NCBI RefSeq assembly: GCF_044891285.1
Contig: NZ_JAUIYO010000003.1
Coordinates: forward strand, 186,001-250,000
Source: Pseudobacillus lumedeiriae
GTDB lineage: Bacteria; Bacillota; Bacilli; Bacillales; Domibacillaceae
Reading direction: 5' to 3'
DNA length: 64,000 nucleotides
Shown: positions 8,480 to 16,527 of the stretch, in pieces
Position numbering within the stretch: the stretch's first letter is position 1
Layout: every line of letters begins with the position of its first letter
Position numbers and translations under genes: made by a program
Notes under the pieces: model-generated
Seen by the model: the letters and a program-made list of their open reading frames with translations, nothing else
Told to the model about the DNA's origin: nothing
The model's database searches: none

Positions 8480-9115
8480 TCACACTGCCTTTTCTGCAAT
8501 AATGTCCGACAACCGATCGACAAGCTGGCTAATTTCTTTATCTTTTAAGCGATAGCTGGCCGGATTGACAATTAATCGGGAAGTCACGCTGACAATCGTT
8601 TCATATTCAACAAGTCCGTTTTCCTTTAACGTCCGGCCTGTGGATACAATATCCACAATTCGATCAGCAAGTCCAATTAATGGAGCGAGTTCAATCGATC
8701 CGTTCAATTCAATAATTTCCACTTGCTCACCTTGCCCGCGAAAATAAGAAGAGGCGATATTTGGATATTTCGTCGCCACTTTCGGTGCCACTTCATCAAC
8801 GGAAGTGTTCGGGAGCCCGGCAACAGCCAGGTAGCAAGGGCTAATTTTCAAGTCAATCAATTCATACACCGCGCGTTCTTCTTCAAGCAGCACATCTTTT
8901 CCGGCAATTCCAAGGTCGGCTACACCATATTCTACATACGTAGCAACATCCATCGGTTTTGCTAAAAAGAAACGTAAATTTTCTTCAGGCACTTCAATAA
9001 TGAGCTTGCGGGACTCATCAAGATCTGGAGGCAGCCGGTAGCCCGCTTCTCGAAGCAGGGCAGCCGCTTCCTCAAAAATCCGTCCTTTCGGCATTGCAAT
9101 TGTTAACATTGACAT
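8480..9115 (-). CDS. hisG: ATP phosphoribosyltransferase, short-form catalytic subunit
   Basis: First committed step: ATP plus PRPP to phosphoribosyl-ATP. At 211 residues it is the short HisG form, which lacks the C-terminal regulatory domain and needs HisZ; hisZ is directly upstream and overlaps by one base (TAATG). N-terminal TIAMPKGRIFEEA, the ADLGIAGKDVL segment and the PRPP loop around IVDIVSTGRTLKENG are recognisable. Confidence 0.96.
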   Translation of the reverse strand: MSMLTIAMPKGRIFEEAAALLREAGYRLPPDLDESRKLIIEVPEENLRFFLAKPMDVATYVEYGVADLGIAGKDVLLEEERAVYELIDLKISPCYLAVAGLPNTSVDEVAPKVATKYPNIASSYFRGQGEQVEIIELNGSIELAPLIGLADRIVDIVSTGRTLKENGLVEYETIVSVTSRLIVNPASYRLKDKEISQLVDRLSDIIAEKAV

Positions 9116-10299
9116 TAAAACTCCCTTCCTCCTGCTGCTTTTCCAACGAAGAATGACACGCTTTTACACGTCTCAGTAAAGCGGTCTACATCTTCAACTC
9201 CAGCAACATCCTGCAGCAGAACCGCTTCCCCTGCTTCACGCCGTTTGTTCGCTTCTTGAATCGCCTCTAAGCGGCGATCACTGCTAAATAAAATGCAGTG
9301 TACTTTCTCTTCTTCTGCCAGCTGTTCCAATGCACCAAGGAGAACATCTACCCGGAGACCGAAACCCGTCGCACTAGCCGGCCGGCCAAACTTTTCAAGC
9401 AGATGATCATAACGGCCTCCGTTTCCTGCTGGAGTTCCCGCCCCATCGACATACACTTCAAATACTAATCCCGTATAGTAGCTCATATGACTGACAAGCG
9501 GCAAATCAAATTGTATGTAATCTGCCACACCGTATTCCTGCAGTCTTCCATATACGCTGCGAAGTTCCTCAACTGCCTCGCTTCCAGCTCCATCTTCAAT
9601 TAAATCGGCTGCTTCTTCAAGGCATTCAGGCGCTCCTGATAACTCAAGAAAACGAAGAAGTCTCTGTTGATCGATAGAAGAAAGCGGCAGGCTTTTCACG
9701 TGTTCACGGTAGCCGACGTAATTTTTTTCGTATAAAAAGCGGCGTAAATATTCGGTCCGCTCTTCTGTGCCAAGTATTTGTGTGAACAACTCATCTATAA
9801 AACGAATGTGGCCAAGTGAAATTTGGAAACGTTCAATTCCCGCTTTCTTCAAAACAGATACAAGCAGTGCAACGAGCTCTGCATCGGCGCTAATCGTCTG
9901 ATCACCAATCATTTCTACACCAATCTGTTCAAATTCAGCCGCTCTTCCCCCTTCACGCTGCTGAGCCCGATACACATTTGTTGAATATGCAAGCCGCAAA
10001 GGCACTCGTTCCTTTAACAACTTCGACGCCGCCACACGCGCAATCGGCGTTGTCATGTCTGGACGAAGTACTAGCGTGTTCCCCTGCTGATCCAGCAATT
10101 TAAATAGCTGACGATCCAAAATAGCGGATGCTTCTCCTACCGTTTCATAGTATTCAAGAGCCGGTGTCTCAATAAAACGATATCCCCAGCTTCTCATTTC
10201 TTTTTCTGCTGCCTCTTTCAGCTTCCGTTTTGTTTCGTATATGTGCGGCAGCGTGTCGCGCATCCCGGCCGGTTTTTCAAACATTAACAGCTTCGACAT
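9115..10299 (-). CDS. hisZ: ATP phosphoribosyltransferase regulatory subunit
   Basis: Histidyl-tRNA synthetase paralogue (394 residues) that lacks tRNA charging and allosterically controls short HisG. Class II synthetase motifs are visible: RPDMTTPIARVAA (motif 2 region) and GGRYDHLL near residue 290. It is the first gene of the his operon; the start ATG follows GGGTGAT. Histidine feedback is expected to act through this subunit. Confidence 0.95.
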   Translation of the reverse strand: MSKLLMFEKPAGMRDTLPHIYETKRKLKEAAEKEMRSWGYRFIETPALEYYETVGEASAILDRQLFKLLDQQGNTLVLRPDMTTPIARVAASKLLKERVPLRLAYSTNVYRAQQREGGRAAEFEQIGVEMIGDQTISADAELVALLVSVLKKAGIERFQISLGHIRFIDELFTQILGTEERTEYLRRFLYEKNYVGYREHVKSLPLSSIDQQRLLRFLELSGAPECLEEAADLIEDGAGSEAVEELRSVYGRLQEYGVADYIQFDLPLVSHMSYYTGLVFEVYVDGAGTPAGNGGRYDHLLEKFGRPASATGFGLRVDVLLGALEQLAEEEKVHCILFSSDRRLEAIQEANKRREAGEAVLLQDVAGVEDVDRFTETCKSVSFFVGKAAGGREF

Positions 10300-10378
10300 G
10301 ATTTATCACCCGATGATCCCTATATTTCACGCAACACACTTTAGTTCGCTAATGTGCTAACATGATGAAGTTATAAGT

Positions 10379-10407
10379 AGTTTAACGTTTCTGACAATTA
10401 CAGTCAA
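10379..10407 (-). promoter_or_regulatory. his operon promoter
   Basis: Minus strand TTGACT, 17-base spacer, TAAACT, about 80 bases upstream of hisZ. No T-box sequence is seen in the leader, so control by a histidine T-box is not supported. Confidence 0.55.
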
Positions 10408-10503
10408 GAGAGAATTTTGCTGTGATCAACAGCACCGAACAACGCTCTTTGCATGCCACAAATCAGCACAACCTGTATCTTCCCTTCATTACTATTTATA
10501 AGA

Positions 10504-10591
10504 AAGGCTATGTTCATAATTATTATTAATTTTTCCCTTTGTTGATTGGCGTGAGACTCCTGCAAAATCAACAGGGAAGTTGAACAAATCC
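10504..10591 (+). repeat. Family B element (degenerate)
   Basis: Starts AAGGCTATGTT, contains TTTGTTGATTGG and GCGTGAGACTCCTGC, and ends TTGAACAAATCCT. These pieces recur in the other family B copies. It sits between the yvoF terminator and the his promoter. Confidence 0.6.
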
Positions 10592-10682
10592 TATAAAAAA
10601 GAGCCCGGCACCTCCCACGTCATCTATAGTATGAAGCATTCGACCATACTATATGTGAACGTATAATGGAGAACCGGGTCTC
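10592..10682 (-). terminator. Extended hairpin terminator of the hprK-yvoF operon
   Basis: GAGCCCGG (10601) pairs with CCGGGTCTC (10674), and a second perfect 9-bp stem TATAGTATG/CATACTATA lies inside. On the minus strand the outer stem is followed by CTCTTTTTTAT. It ends 13 bases after the yvoF stop. Confidence 0.65.
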
Positions 10683-10695
10683 TAGTAGACAGCCT

Positions 10696-11178
10696 TTAAT
10701 TCTTTGTTTTAATTTGCATTGGATTACCGCCGGCAAAGGCGCCGGGCGGGACGTCGCGATGAACGAGTGTGGCAGCAGAGACGATGGCACCGTCTCCAAT
10801 CGTCACTCCAGGAAGAATCGTACTATTGGCCCCGATCATCACATTATCACCGATAATCACTTCACCAAGGCGGTACTCTTCGATCAAATATTCGTGAGCA
10901 AGAATGACAGTATTATAGCCGATAATGGTGTTGCGCCCGATCGAGATGAGTTCCGGAAACATAATATCTGGCACTACCTTGTAGGCGAGCGCTGTCTGTT
11001 CGCCAATTTTCATTCCGAGGAACGTACGATATAAACTGTTTTTTACTTTCATAAAAGGCGTAAAGCGGCCAATTTCGATGACCGCTGTATTTTTAAACGT
11101 TTTCCAAAATGAGACGGTTTTATAAATATTCCAGAGCGAATTCGCCCCTTCTGTTTTATACCGCTTCGTCTTTCTCAC
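10696..11178 (-). CDS. yvoF: Acyltransferase of the hexapeptide-repeat family (YvoF)
   Basis: A 160-residue left-handed beta-helix protein with repeated [LIV]-G-x4 hexapeptides from about residue 75 (IGRNTIIGYNTVILAHEYL, IGDNVMIGANSTILPGVTIG). These folds transfer acetyl or other acyl groups from CoA to sugars or small molecules; the acceptor is unknown. ATG overlaps the ppaX stop by four bases. As in B. subtilis it is the last gene of the hprK-lgt-yvoD-ppaX-yvoF operon. Confidence 0.88.
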   Translation of the reverse strand: MRKTKRYKTEGANSLWNIYKTVSFWKTFKNTAVIEIGRFTPFMKVKNSLYRTFLGMKIGEQTALAYKVVPDIMFPELISIGRNTIIGYNTVILAHEYLIEEYRLGEVIIGDNVMIGANSTILPGVTIGDGAIVSAATLVHRDVPPGAFAGGNPMQIKTKN

Positions 11179-11831
11179 TTTTCCACTTTCCCAATTTGAA
11201 GAATATCCAGCAGATCGGGCATCGTCTCAAGCATATAATCCGGATGAAACGATTGTAAAAACTCTTTTCCTTTAACAGACCATGCTACACCAGCTGTTAA
11301 TGTCCCAGCGTTTTTGCCGCCGTTAATATCGTGGAAGTTATCTCCAACCATAATCGCCTCTTCCGGCTTAGAGTCAAGTGCGGTTAATGCTTTTAGAAGC
11401 GGCTCCGGATGCGGTTTTGTGTGAGTCACATCATCCATAGCCACGATCACATCAAAAAATGGATATAAGTTCGTTAACTTTAATCCTTTAATGACCGTAT
11501 CGCGCAATTTCGTAGAGACAATCGCCAGTTTAAAATTATTTTCCTTCAATGTGCGGATCGTTTCAAACACACCGTCAAACTCCGTCACAAGCGCATCATG
11601 ATTTTGAAGATTAAACGCACGGTAGCGGGCGGTCATCTCTTCTACGCGCTCCTCATCAATGCTTGAAAACGTTTCAACTAGCGTTGGCCCCATAAATGGA
11701 TAGACGTCTTCCCGCTTATATCTTTCAGGAAAATAGTGATTTAATGTGTGTAAAAAAGAAGAGATAATCAATTCATTCGTATTAATTAACGTTCCATCTA
11801 AATCGAATAACAATGTCGTTATTTTCGTCAT
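11175..11831 (-). CDS. ppaX: Pyrophosphatase PpaX (HAD family)
   Basis: HAD-superfamily hydrolase of 218 residues that cleaves the pyrophosphate made when HprK/P phosphorolyses P-Ser-HPr. Motif I is DLDGTLINT near residue 10, motif II IVSTK, motif III/IV KPHPEP and VGDNFHDI. Overlaps yvoD and yvoF by four bases each, so all are coupled. The cotranscription with hprK supports the role in catabolite-control chemistry. Confidence 0.94.
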   Translation of the reverse strand: MTKITTLLFDLDGTLINTNELIISSFLHTLNHYFPERYKREDVYPFMGPTLVETFSSIDEERVEEMTARYRAFNLQNHDALVTEFDGVFETIRTLKENNFKLAIVSTKLRDTVIKGLKLTNLYPFFDVIVAMDDVTHTKPHPEPLLKALTALDSKPEEAIMVGDNFHDINGGKNAGTLTAGVAWSVKGKEFLQSFHPDYMLETMPDLLDILQIGKVEK

Positions 11832-12778
11832 GATAGTTTTGCTTCCTTTCCTTGTGTCATTTCAGCAGGCTTCCATATCGCTGATACAGCAAGCGTCAAT
11901 AAAACCGCCGTAATCAGACGGATGAAAAATAATGTGACCAAAGGCAGACCCGTTATACCGAGCGGGACAAAAATCAACGTATCTTCAACGATGGCGTGAC
12001 AGGCCACTAAAAAAATCATCGCAAGCGTGACGTCCCTGTAGCCGACTCCGTCTTCCTTCACTGCTTGAATCATGACAGCAGAGCCGAAAGCCAGACCAAA
12101 CAACAAGCCCGAAGCAAGCGTCGTTGACGTGTTTTCTTTCATCCCGAGCATGCGGGTGATCGGTGACATCCACCGGGAAAAGACAGCGAGCCACTTTAAA
12201 TCTTTTAAAATTTGAATAACGATCATGAGCGGAATCACGATTAAAGCAAGCTGAAAAATCCCATAACCCGCCTTCTCAAGACCGATGAGCCATATTTGCC
12301 CCCAGCCTTCAGGATCGGCCTGCAGCGGCGGTGCCATGCCATATTGTGCTGGAGCACTTCCACCACGCCAAACGAGGTTAATGACTATTGCTGAAACAAT
12401 GGCCAACCCGAGTCTTACCGCAAGCACGACAGACAATCTCACACCGACACGGGTAGCCACACTCGACTCAAGAAACAAATTATGTGAAAAAGATAGCATA
12501 ACAGCTAGAATAAATACTTCTTTCACCGTTAAATCGAGTGATAAAATAGCACCGATGGCGGCATATAAATTTAAAAAATTACCGAGCACGAGCGGAATAG
12601 ATGCATCACCTGATAGTCCAAACAGCCGCATCACCGGGCTGATCGCCTCCATCAGCCACGGCAGCACAGGTGTATATTGCAGTAATGTCACAATGAGAGT
12701 AACCGGAAAAATAATTTTACCGAGTATCCACGTCGTTTTCAGCCCCGAAAGCAGCCCGTTTTTTAAGGTTTTCCCCAT
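11828..12778 (-). CDS. yvoD: Nucleoside-recognition domain membrane protein (YvoD)
   Basis: A 316-residue protein with roughly eight to nine membrane spans and two Gate/nucleoside-recognition-type domains (around LGNFLNLYAAIGAI and ASGLLFGLAFGSAV). The family includes spore maturation proteins SpmA/B and transport-like proteins; substrate unknown. It lies 18 bases after lgt and overlaps ppaX. Conserved membership of this operon suggests a housekeeping role, but none is known. Confidence 0.85.
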   Translation of the reverse strand: MGKTLKNGLLSGLKTTWILGKIIFPVTLIVTLLQYTPVLPWLMEAISPVMRLFGLSGDASIPLVLGNFLNLYAAIGAILSLDLTVKEVFILAVMLSFSHNLFLESSVATRVGVRLSVVLAVRLGLAIVSAIVINLVWRGGSAPAQYGMAPPLQADPEGWGQIWLIGLEKAGYGIFQLALIVIPLMIVIQILKDLKWLAVFSRWMSPITRMLGMKENTSTTLASGLLFGLAFGSAVMIQAVKEDGVGYRDVTLAMIFLVACHAIVEDTLIFVPLGITGLPLVTLFFIRLITAVLLTLAVSAIWKPAEMTQGKEAKLS

Positions 12779-12796
12779 CGTTCTCCCCGCTTCCTT

Positions 12797-13618
12797 CTAT
12801 GAGTTTTCATTCACTAGACTGTTATAAGGCAGCTGTGCCGCTTTTTGTTTGCGGCGAATGACCCAAATAACGATCGCACTCGCAAGAAGAACGAGTGAAA
12901 TCACCTGGGCGATCCGCAGAGAATCCGTCAGCATCAAGCTGTCTGTCCGCAACCCCTCGATAAAGAAGCGGCCGATCGAATACCAAATAATATAGGATAA
13001 AAACAGTTCGCCCCGTTTCAAGTTCACTTTCCTCAAGCTTAGAAGCAAAAAGAAACCGATGAAGTCCCAAATGGATTCATATAAAAAAGTTGGGTGGTAA
13101 TAGTGCCCGTCAATGTACATTTGATTAATAATAAATTGAGGCAAATGCAGTCCTTCTAAAAAAGAACGTGTCACTTCTCCCCCATGTGCTTCTTGATTCA
13201 TAAAGTTGCCCCAGCGGCCGATCGCCTGCCCGAGAATAATGCTAGGCGCTGCTATATCAGCAAGCTTCCAAAAAGAAATGCGTTTCACTCTCGAAAAAAC
13301 CACAGCCGTCAGCACTGCACCGATTAATGCTCCATGGATGGCAATCCCGCCATTCCAAATTTTAATAATATCTCCCGGATGCTGAGAGTAATATTCCCAC
13401 TGAAATAAAACGTAATAAACACGCGCAGAAAGAATGGCAATTGGAATCGCCCAAATGAGTAAATCAGCGAATGTATCTTTCGCTAAACCGAGACGATCCC
13501 CTTCTTTCGCGGCTAAATAAAAACCAAGTGCAATCCCGAAGCCGATAATCAGACCATACCAGTGAACACGGAACGGTCCGAAAGCGATAGCAATCGGGTC
13601 GAGCGGATAACCTTCCAT
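12797..13618 (-). CDS. lgt: Prolipoprotein diacylglyceryl transferase
   Basis: Integral membrane enzyme that moves diacylglycerol from phosphatidylglycerol to the lipobox cysteine of prelipoproteins. The family signature GRWGNFMNQEAHGG is intact, together with HGALIGA and several spans. I place the start at ATG 13618 (MEGYPLDPIAIAFGP), which follows AAAGGAG, giving 273 residues; the longer frame upstream has no ribosome site. Separated from hprK by 31 bases, as in relatives. Confidence 0.95.
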   Translation of the reverse strand: MEGYPLDPIAIAFGPFRVHWYGLIIGFGIALGFYLAAKEGDRLGLAKDTFADLLIWAIPIAILSARVYYVLFQWEYYSQHPGDIIKIWNGGIAIHGALIGAVLTAVVFSRVKRISFWKLADIAAPSIILGQAIGRWGNFMNQEAHGGEVTRSFLEGLHLPQFIINQMYIDGHYYHPTFLYESIWDFIGFFLLLSLRKVNLKRGELFLSYIIWYSIGRFFIEGLRTDSLMLTDSLRIAQVISLVLLASAIVIWVIRRKQKAAQLPYNSLVNENS

Positions 13619-13649
13619 GCTTTTTCTCCTTTCTATCAGCCATTCTTCC

Positions 13650-14585
13650 TCACATAAGCCCGGAGTCGCGCTCACCAATAACGTTAGCTAATTTGTCTGT
13701 AAAGTCTTTCGCTGCGTTAATCCCGAGACGCTTCAGACGAAAATTCATCGCTGCCACTTCAATAATAACAGCAATGTTTCGTCCTGGCCGTACCGGGAGG
13801 GTAATTTTTGTAATTTCTGTATCAATGATTTTTAATTTGTCTTCTTCAATGCCAAGACGATCATACTGCTTTTTAGAGTCCCAAAGCTCGAGGTGAACGT
13901 TAAGAGTAATCCGCTTGGACCCCAGGATGGCTCCAGCACCGAACAATGTCATAATATTAATAATGCCAAGGCCTCGAATTTCCAGTAAATGCTCAATCAA
14001 TTCCGGTGAGCTGCCAACGAGCACCTCATTGTCTTCCTGACGGATTTCTACACAATCATCAGCAACGAGACGATGCCCCCTTTTGACGAGATCGAGAGCC
14101 GCTTCACTTTTACCGACGCCGCTTTGACCAGTGATCAGCACACCTACTCCATAAATATCAACGAGCACGCCATGAACAGCTGTTGTCGGGGCCAGCATTT
14201 TTTCTAAATAATTCGTCAGCCTGCTTGAAAGCCTTGTTGTCGTCAATTTAGATCTCATGACAGGCACGGCCTGCCGTTCAGAAGCTTCAATTAATTCTTC
14301 CGGCACTTCTAATCCGCGGGAAATCACAATAGCCGGCGTTCGATCATCGCACAGCCGCTCCATTCTCTCCTGCTTTTCTTCCGGTTGAAGCTTTTCAAAG
14401 AACGTCAGCTCACTCATGCCAAGCAGCTGCACCCGCTCTTTCGGGTAATAATCAAAAAGGCCGGCAAGCTCGAGGCCCGGGCGGGAAAGATCACTCGTTA
14501 TAATCGGACGATGAAGCCCGTCTTCACCGCTAATGAGTTCTAAGTCTAAGTTTTTCAGCAAGTCAGTTGTGCGTACTTTGACCAC
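13650..14585 (-). CDS. hprK: HPr kinase/phosphorylase
   Basis: Sensor enzyme of carbon catabolite repression that phosphorylates HPr on Ser46 and reverses this by phosphorolysis. Walker A GQSGVGKSE, the catalytic HRLVADDCVEI segment and the family signature EIRGLGIIN are present. The start is GTG 14585 (VVKVRTTDLL) after GAGGAGG; this matches the B. subtilis N-terminus and gives 311 residues. First gene of the operon with lgt, yvoD, ppaX and yvoF. Confidence 0.96.
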   Translation of the reverse strand: MVKVRTTDLLKNLDLELISGEDGLHRPIITSDLSRPGLELAGLFDYYPKERVQLLGMSELTFFEKLQPEEKQERMERLCDDRTPAIVISRGLEVPEELIEASERQAVPVMRSKLTTTRLSSRLTNYLEKMLAPTTAVHGVLVDIYGVGVLITGQSGVGKSEAALDLVKRGHRLVADDCVEIRQEDNEVLVGSSPELIEHLLEIRGLGIINIMTLFGAGAILGSKRITLNVHLELWDSKKQYDRLGIEEDKLKIIDTEITKITLPVRPGRNIAVIIEVAAMNFRLKRLGINAAKDFTDKLANVIGERDSGLM

Positions 14586-14716
14586 TTTTTCTCCTCCTCG
14601 TAAGGGCAATATACTTCTATTGTAACATTTTTATCACGCACAATTAAAATGAGGACTAGAATTTTTATCCCCCTATCAAAGAACTGCCTCCCCTCTCCTC
14701 CAAGCAATGTAAAGAC

Positions 14717-14796
14717 AAGGCCATGTTAATGGCTGGCGTTAATTGAAGCAAAAGATACGAGACTCTCTCCTATCAAGAATGAGACAGCCCTTAGTT
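14717..14796 (+). repeat. Family B element (poorly conserved)
   Basis: AAGGCCATGTTAATGGCTGG at the left, then GAGACTC and GAGACAGCCCTTAG. Recognised by similarity of ends and the GAGACTC core; it is one of the most decayed copies. Confidence 0.4.
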
Positions 14797-14830
14797 CAAA
14801 AAAAAAGCGTCCTCAATATTCAGGACGCAA
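14797..14830 (-). terminator. Terminator after yvlD
   Basis: Perfect 7-bp stem GCGTCCT/AGGACGC with an 8-base loop, followed on the minus strand by eight T and starting eight bases after the yvlD stop. Confidence 0.8.
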
Positions 14831-14837
14831 AAAACAG

Positions 14838-15185
14838 CTATTTTTTCTTGAAAATTGTCGCTTGTAAAATCAGGTTCACCACTGCCATAATAACCGCTAT
14901 GAATAGGGCCATTCCAAAACTGGAGATGTCAAATGCAGATCCCATAATACTGTCTGTCAGAAGCAGCGTGATGGCATTAATAACAAACAAGAATAAGCCG
15001 AGCGTAAAAAATGTAATAGGCAGCGTAAAGAGGATAAGCAACGGCCGGACAATTATATTTAGAATCGACAATATAAAACTAGCGGCGACGGCCGATAAAA
15101 AACTATCGACTTTCAGCCCGGGGAAGTAACCGGAAATGGCAATAAATAACACAGCATTAATTAAAATGCCAGTCAGCCAATTCAT
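14838..15185 (-). CDS. yvlD: Phage-holin-family-4 type membrane protein (YvlD)
   Basis: A 115-residue protein with four predicted transmembrane helices and the family pattern NIIVRPLLILFTLPITFFTLG. B. subtilis YvlD belongs to an envelope-stress (SigW) operon yvlABCD; function unknown. It follows the yvlB-like gene by five bases, so the two are cotranscribed. Confidence 0.85.
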   Translation of the reverse strand: MNWLTGILINAVLFIAISGYFPGLKVDSFLSAVAASFILSILNIIVRPLLILFTLPITFFTLGLFLFVINAITLLLTDSIMGSAFDISSFGMALFIAVIMAVVNLILQATIFKKK

Positions 15186-15190
15186 CTGAT

Positions 15191-16360
15191 TTATTCTCCC
15201 TCCACATCGGCCGGCATTGCGTTTTCTTCACCGCTGTTATTTTTGTGGAAAGAAGTCGTCTTGATAGAGACGGAGCCTGTTTTCGTCCCAGCTTCGATCG
15301 TCACTTGTGCCAGCTCCTCTTTTTCACTTTCAAAATGAACAATCTTCTGAACCATCTCTTCTTTTTCACCTGCTTTTTTTATGCCGGATTCAGGAAGATA
15401 CAGCGAACCAAGATTCGTGCGCAATATGCCTTTCATCGTCATATGATCAGGCACATATATCTCAATATTTCCAGTCACAGCCTGTGCTTTCACTGTGTGG
15501 CAGACCTCTGATTTCAAGTCGCACAGAACGTTGCCGTTGAACGATTTAATATCTGTATAGCCGATGGAACCGACAACATGAACGGCACCATTGAATGAGC
15601 TTGCCTCCGCCTTCCTTCCTTCGCAATCAATCAAGTAAATTTGACCGTTGCCTGTTTCGCCTTCGAATTCGTTGATTTTTGATTGTTTGACTTCAATCTT
15701 TCCATTCGCCGTCTTTACTTCCAGCTCCTTCACTTCGAGACCGCGCATGCTAAACGATCCATTAAAGAGCTTCACAGACACCTCGTTGACCGCCTCTTCC
15801 GGCACATATAGAACCGTATCCACCTTCATAAGCTTCAGACCGACTGAGAATGAAAGCTTATTCTCCCGCGCATAGAAGACGCTGTTTTTAATAAATGATT
15901 CACGTGCTTCATCCTCGTTATCGGCCCCGTACATTTTTACGTAGCACTCAGCTTTTACACTATTGCCTTCCCATGGCTTTATCGTAAAGTTGCCGTTTGC
16001 CATCTCAACCTTAATGCGCTGCGGGGAAAAATCATTTTCTTGAAAAGTGTGCGAGAATTCCACCGTTTTTCCGAGCGGAAACTCGAAATCCTTTAATTTT
16101 TGCATAGTGGATTGAACAAATTGAAACAGCTTATCTTTCGGTTGATTAGGCGAAGTGCTTGAGTCGGTACTTTGCTTTTGTAAACTGCCGCTTAACTTTT
16201 GGCCGAAATTTACAAGTTCATCCAAAATATTCTCTCTCCGCTCTTTGCGGACATGTTGGTCTGGCTCCTTATTCAGAGCCTCCAATAACGTTAACCCTTC
16301 ACTTGCTGAAATGATGCCCGCTTCTACCATTTCTAAAATTCTTTTTTTCTCCTCGTTCAT
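15191..16360 (-). CDS. yvlB: DUF4097-type surface/adhesin-like protein (YvlB)
   Basis: The N-terminus EEKKRILEMVEAGIISASEG is a short helical SHOCT-like module; residues from about 110 to 370 form a repetitive beta-rich domain with recurrent FNG/TGNG motifs (KLFNGSFSMRG, TANGKIEV, TGNGQIYLID, SFNGNVLCD), typical of DUF4097 beta-helix proteins. No signal peptide. ATG 16360 follows GGAG by eight bases; the upstream ATG at 16378 lacks a site. In B. subtilis yvlB is part of an envelope-stress operon. yvlA and yvlC are not found here. Confidence 0.82.
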   Translation of the reverse strand: MNEEKKRILEMVEAGIISASEGLTLLEALNKEPDQHVRKERRENILDELVNFGQKLSGSLQKQSTDSSTSPNQPKDKLFQFVQSTMQKLKDFEFPLGKTVEFSHTFQENDFSPQRIKVEMANGNFTIKPWEGNSVKAECYVKMYGADNEDEARESFIKNSVFYARENKLSFSVGLKLMKVDTVLYVPEEAVNEVSVKLFNGSFSMRGLEVKELEVKTANGKIEVKQSKINEFEGETGNGQIYLIDCEGRKAEASSFNGAVHVVGSIGYTDIKSFNGNVLCDLKSEVCHTVKAQAVTGNIEIYVPDHMTMKGILRTNLGSLYLPESGIKKAGEKEEMVQKIVHFESEKEELAQVTIEAGTKTGSVSIKTTSFHKNNSGEENAMPADVEGE

Positions 16361-16409
16361 TCCAGGCACTCCATTCATTGAAAAGTAACTTTCTGTCTAC
16401 CTTTACGAC

Positions 16410-16496
16410 AGGCTTTGTTAAACGCGCCTGTTGATTTCCGCCTTCCGCTGCAATCAACAAAGAGGCAGCATCAACAATTGTCATTCACATAGCCTT
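16410..16496 (+). repeat. Family B element
   Basis: AGGCTTTGTTAAA at the left and CACATAGCCT at the right as inverted ends; interior TGTTGATTTCCG and CCTTCCGCTGCAATCAACAA. It lies between yvlB and uvrA. Confidence 0.65.
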
Positions 16497-16527
16497 ACGA
16501 AAAAGCAGGAAAAAAGTTTCAATCCTT

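Noticed and set aside
10300..10590. T-box or other riboswitch upstream of hisZ
   Set aside because: No T-box core (GGTGG-type) sequence or antiterminator was found on the minus strand; a plain promoter explains the region.
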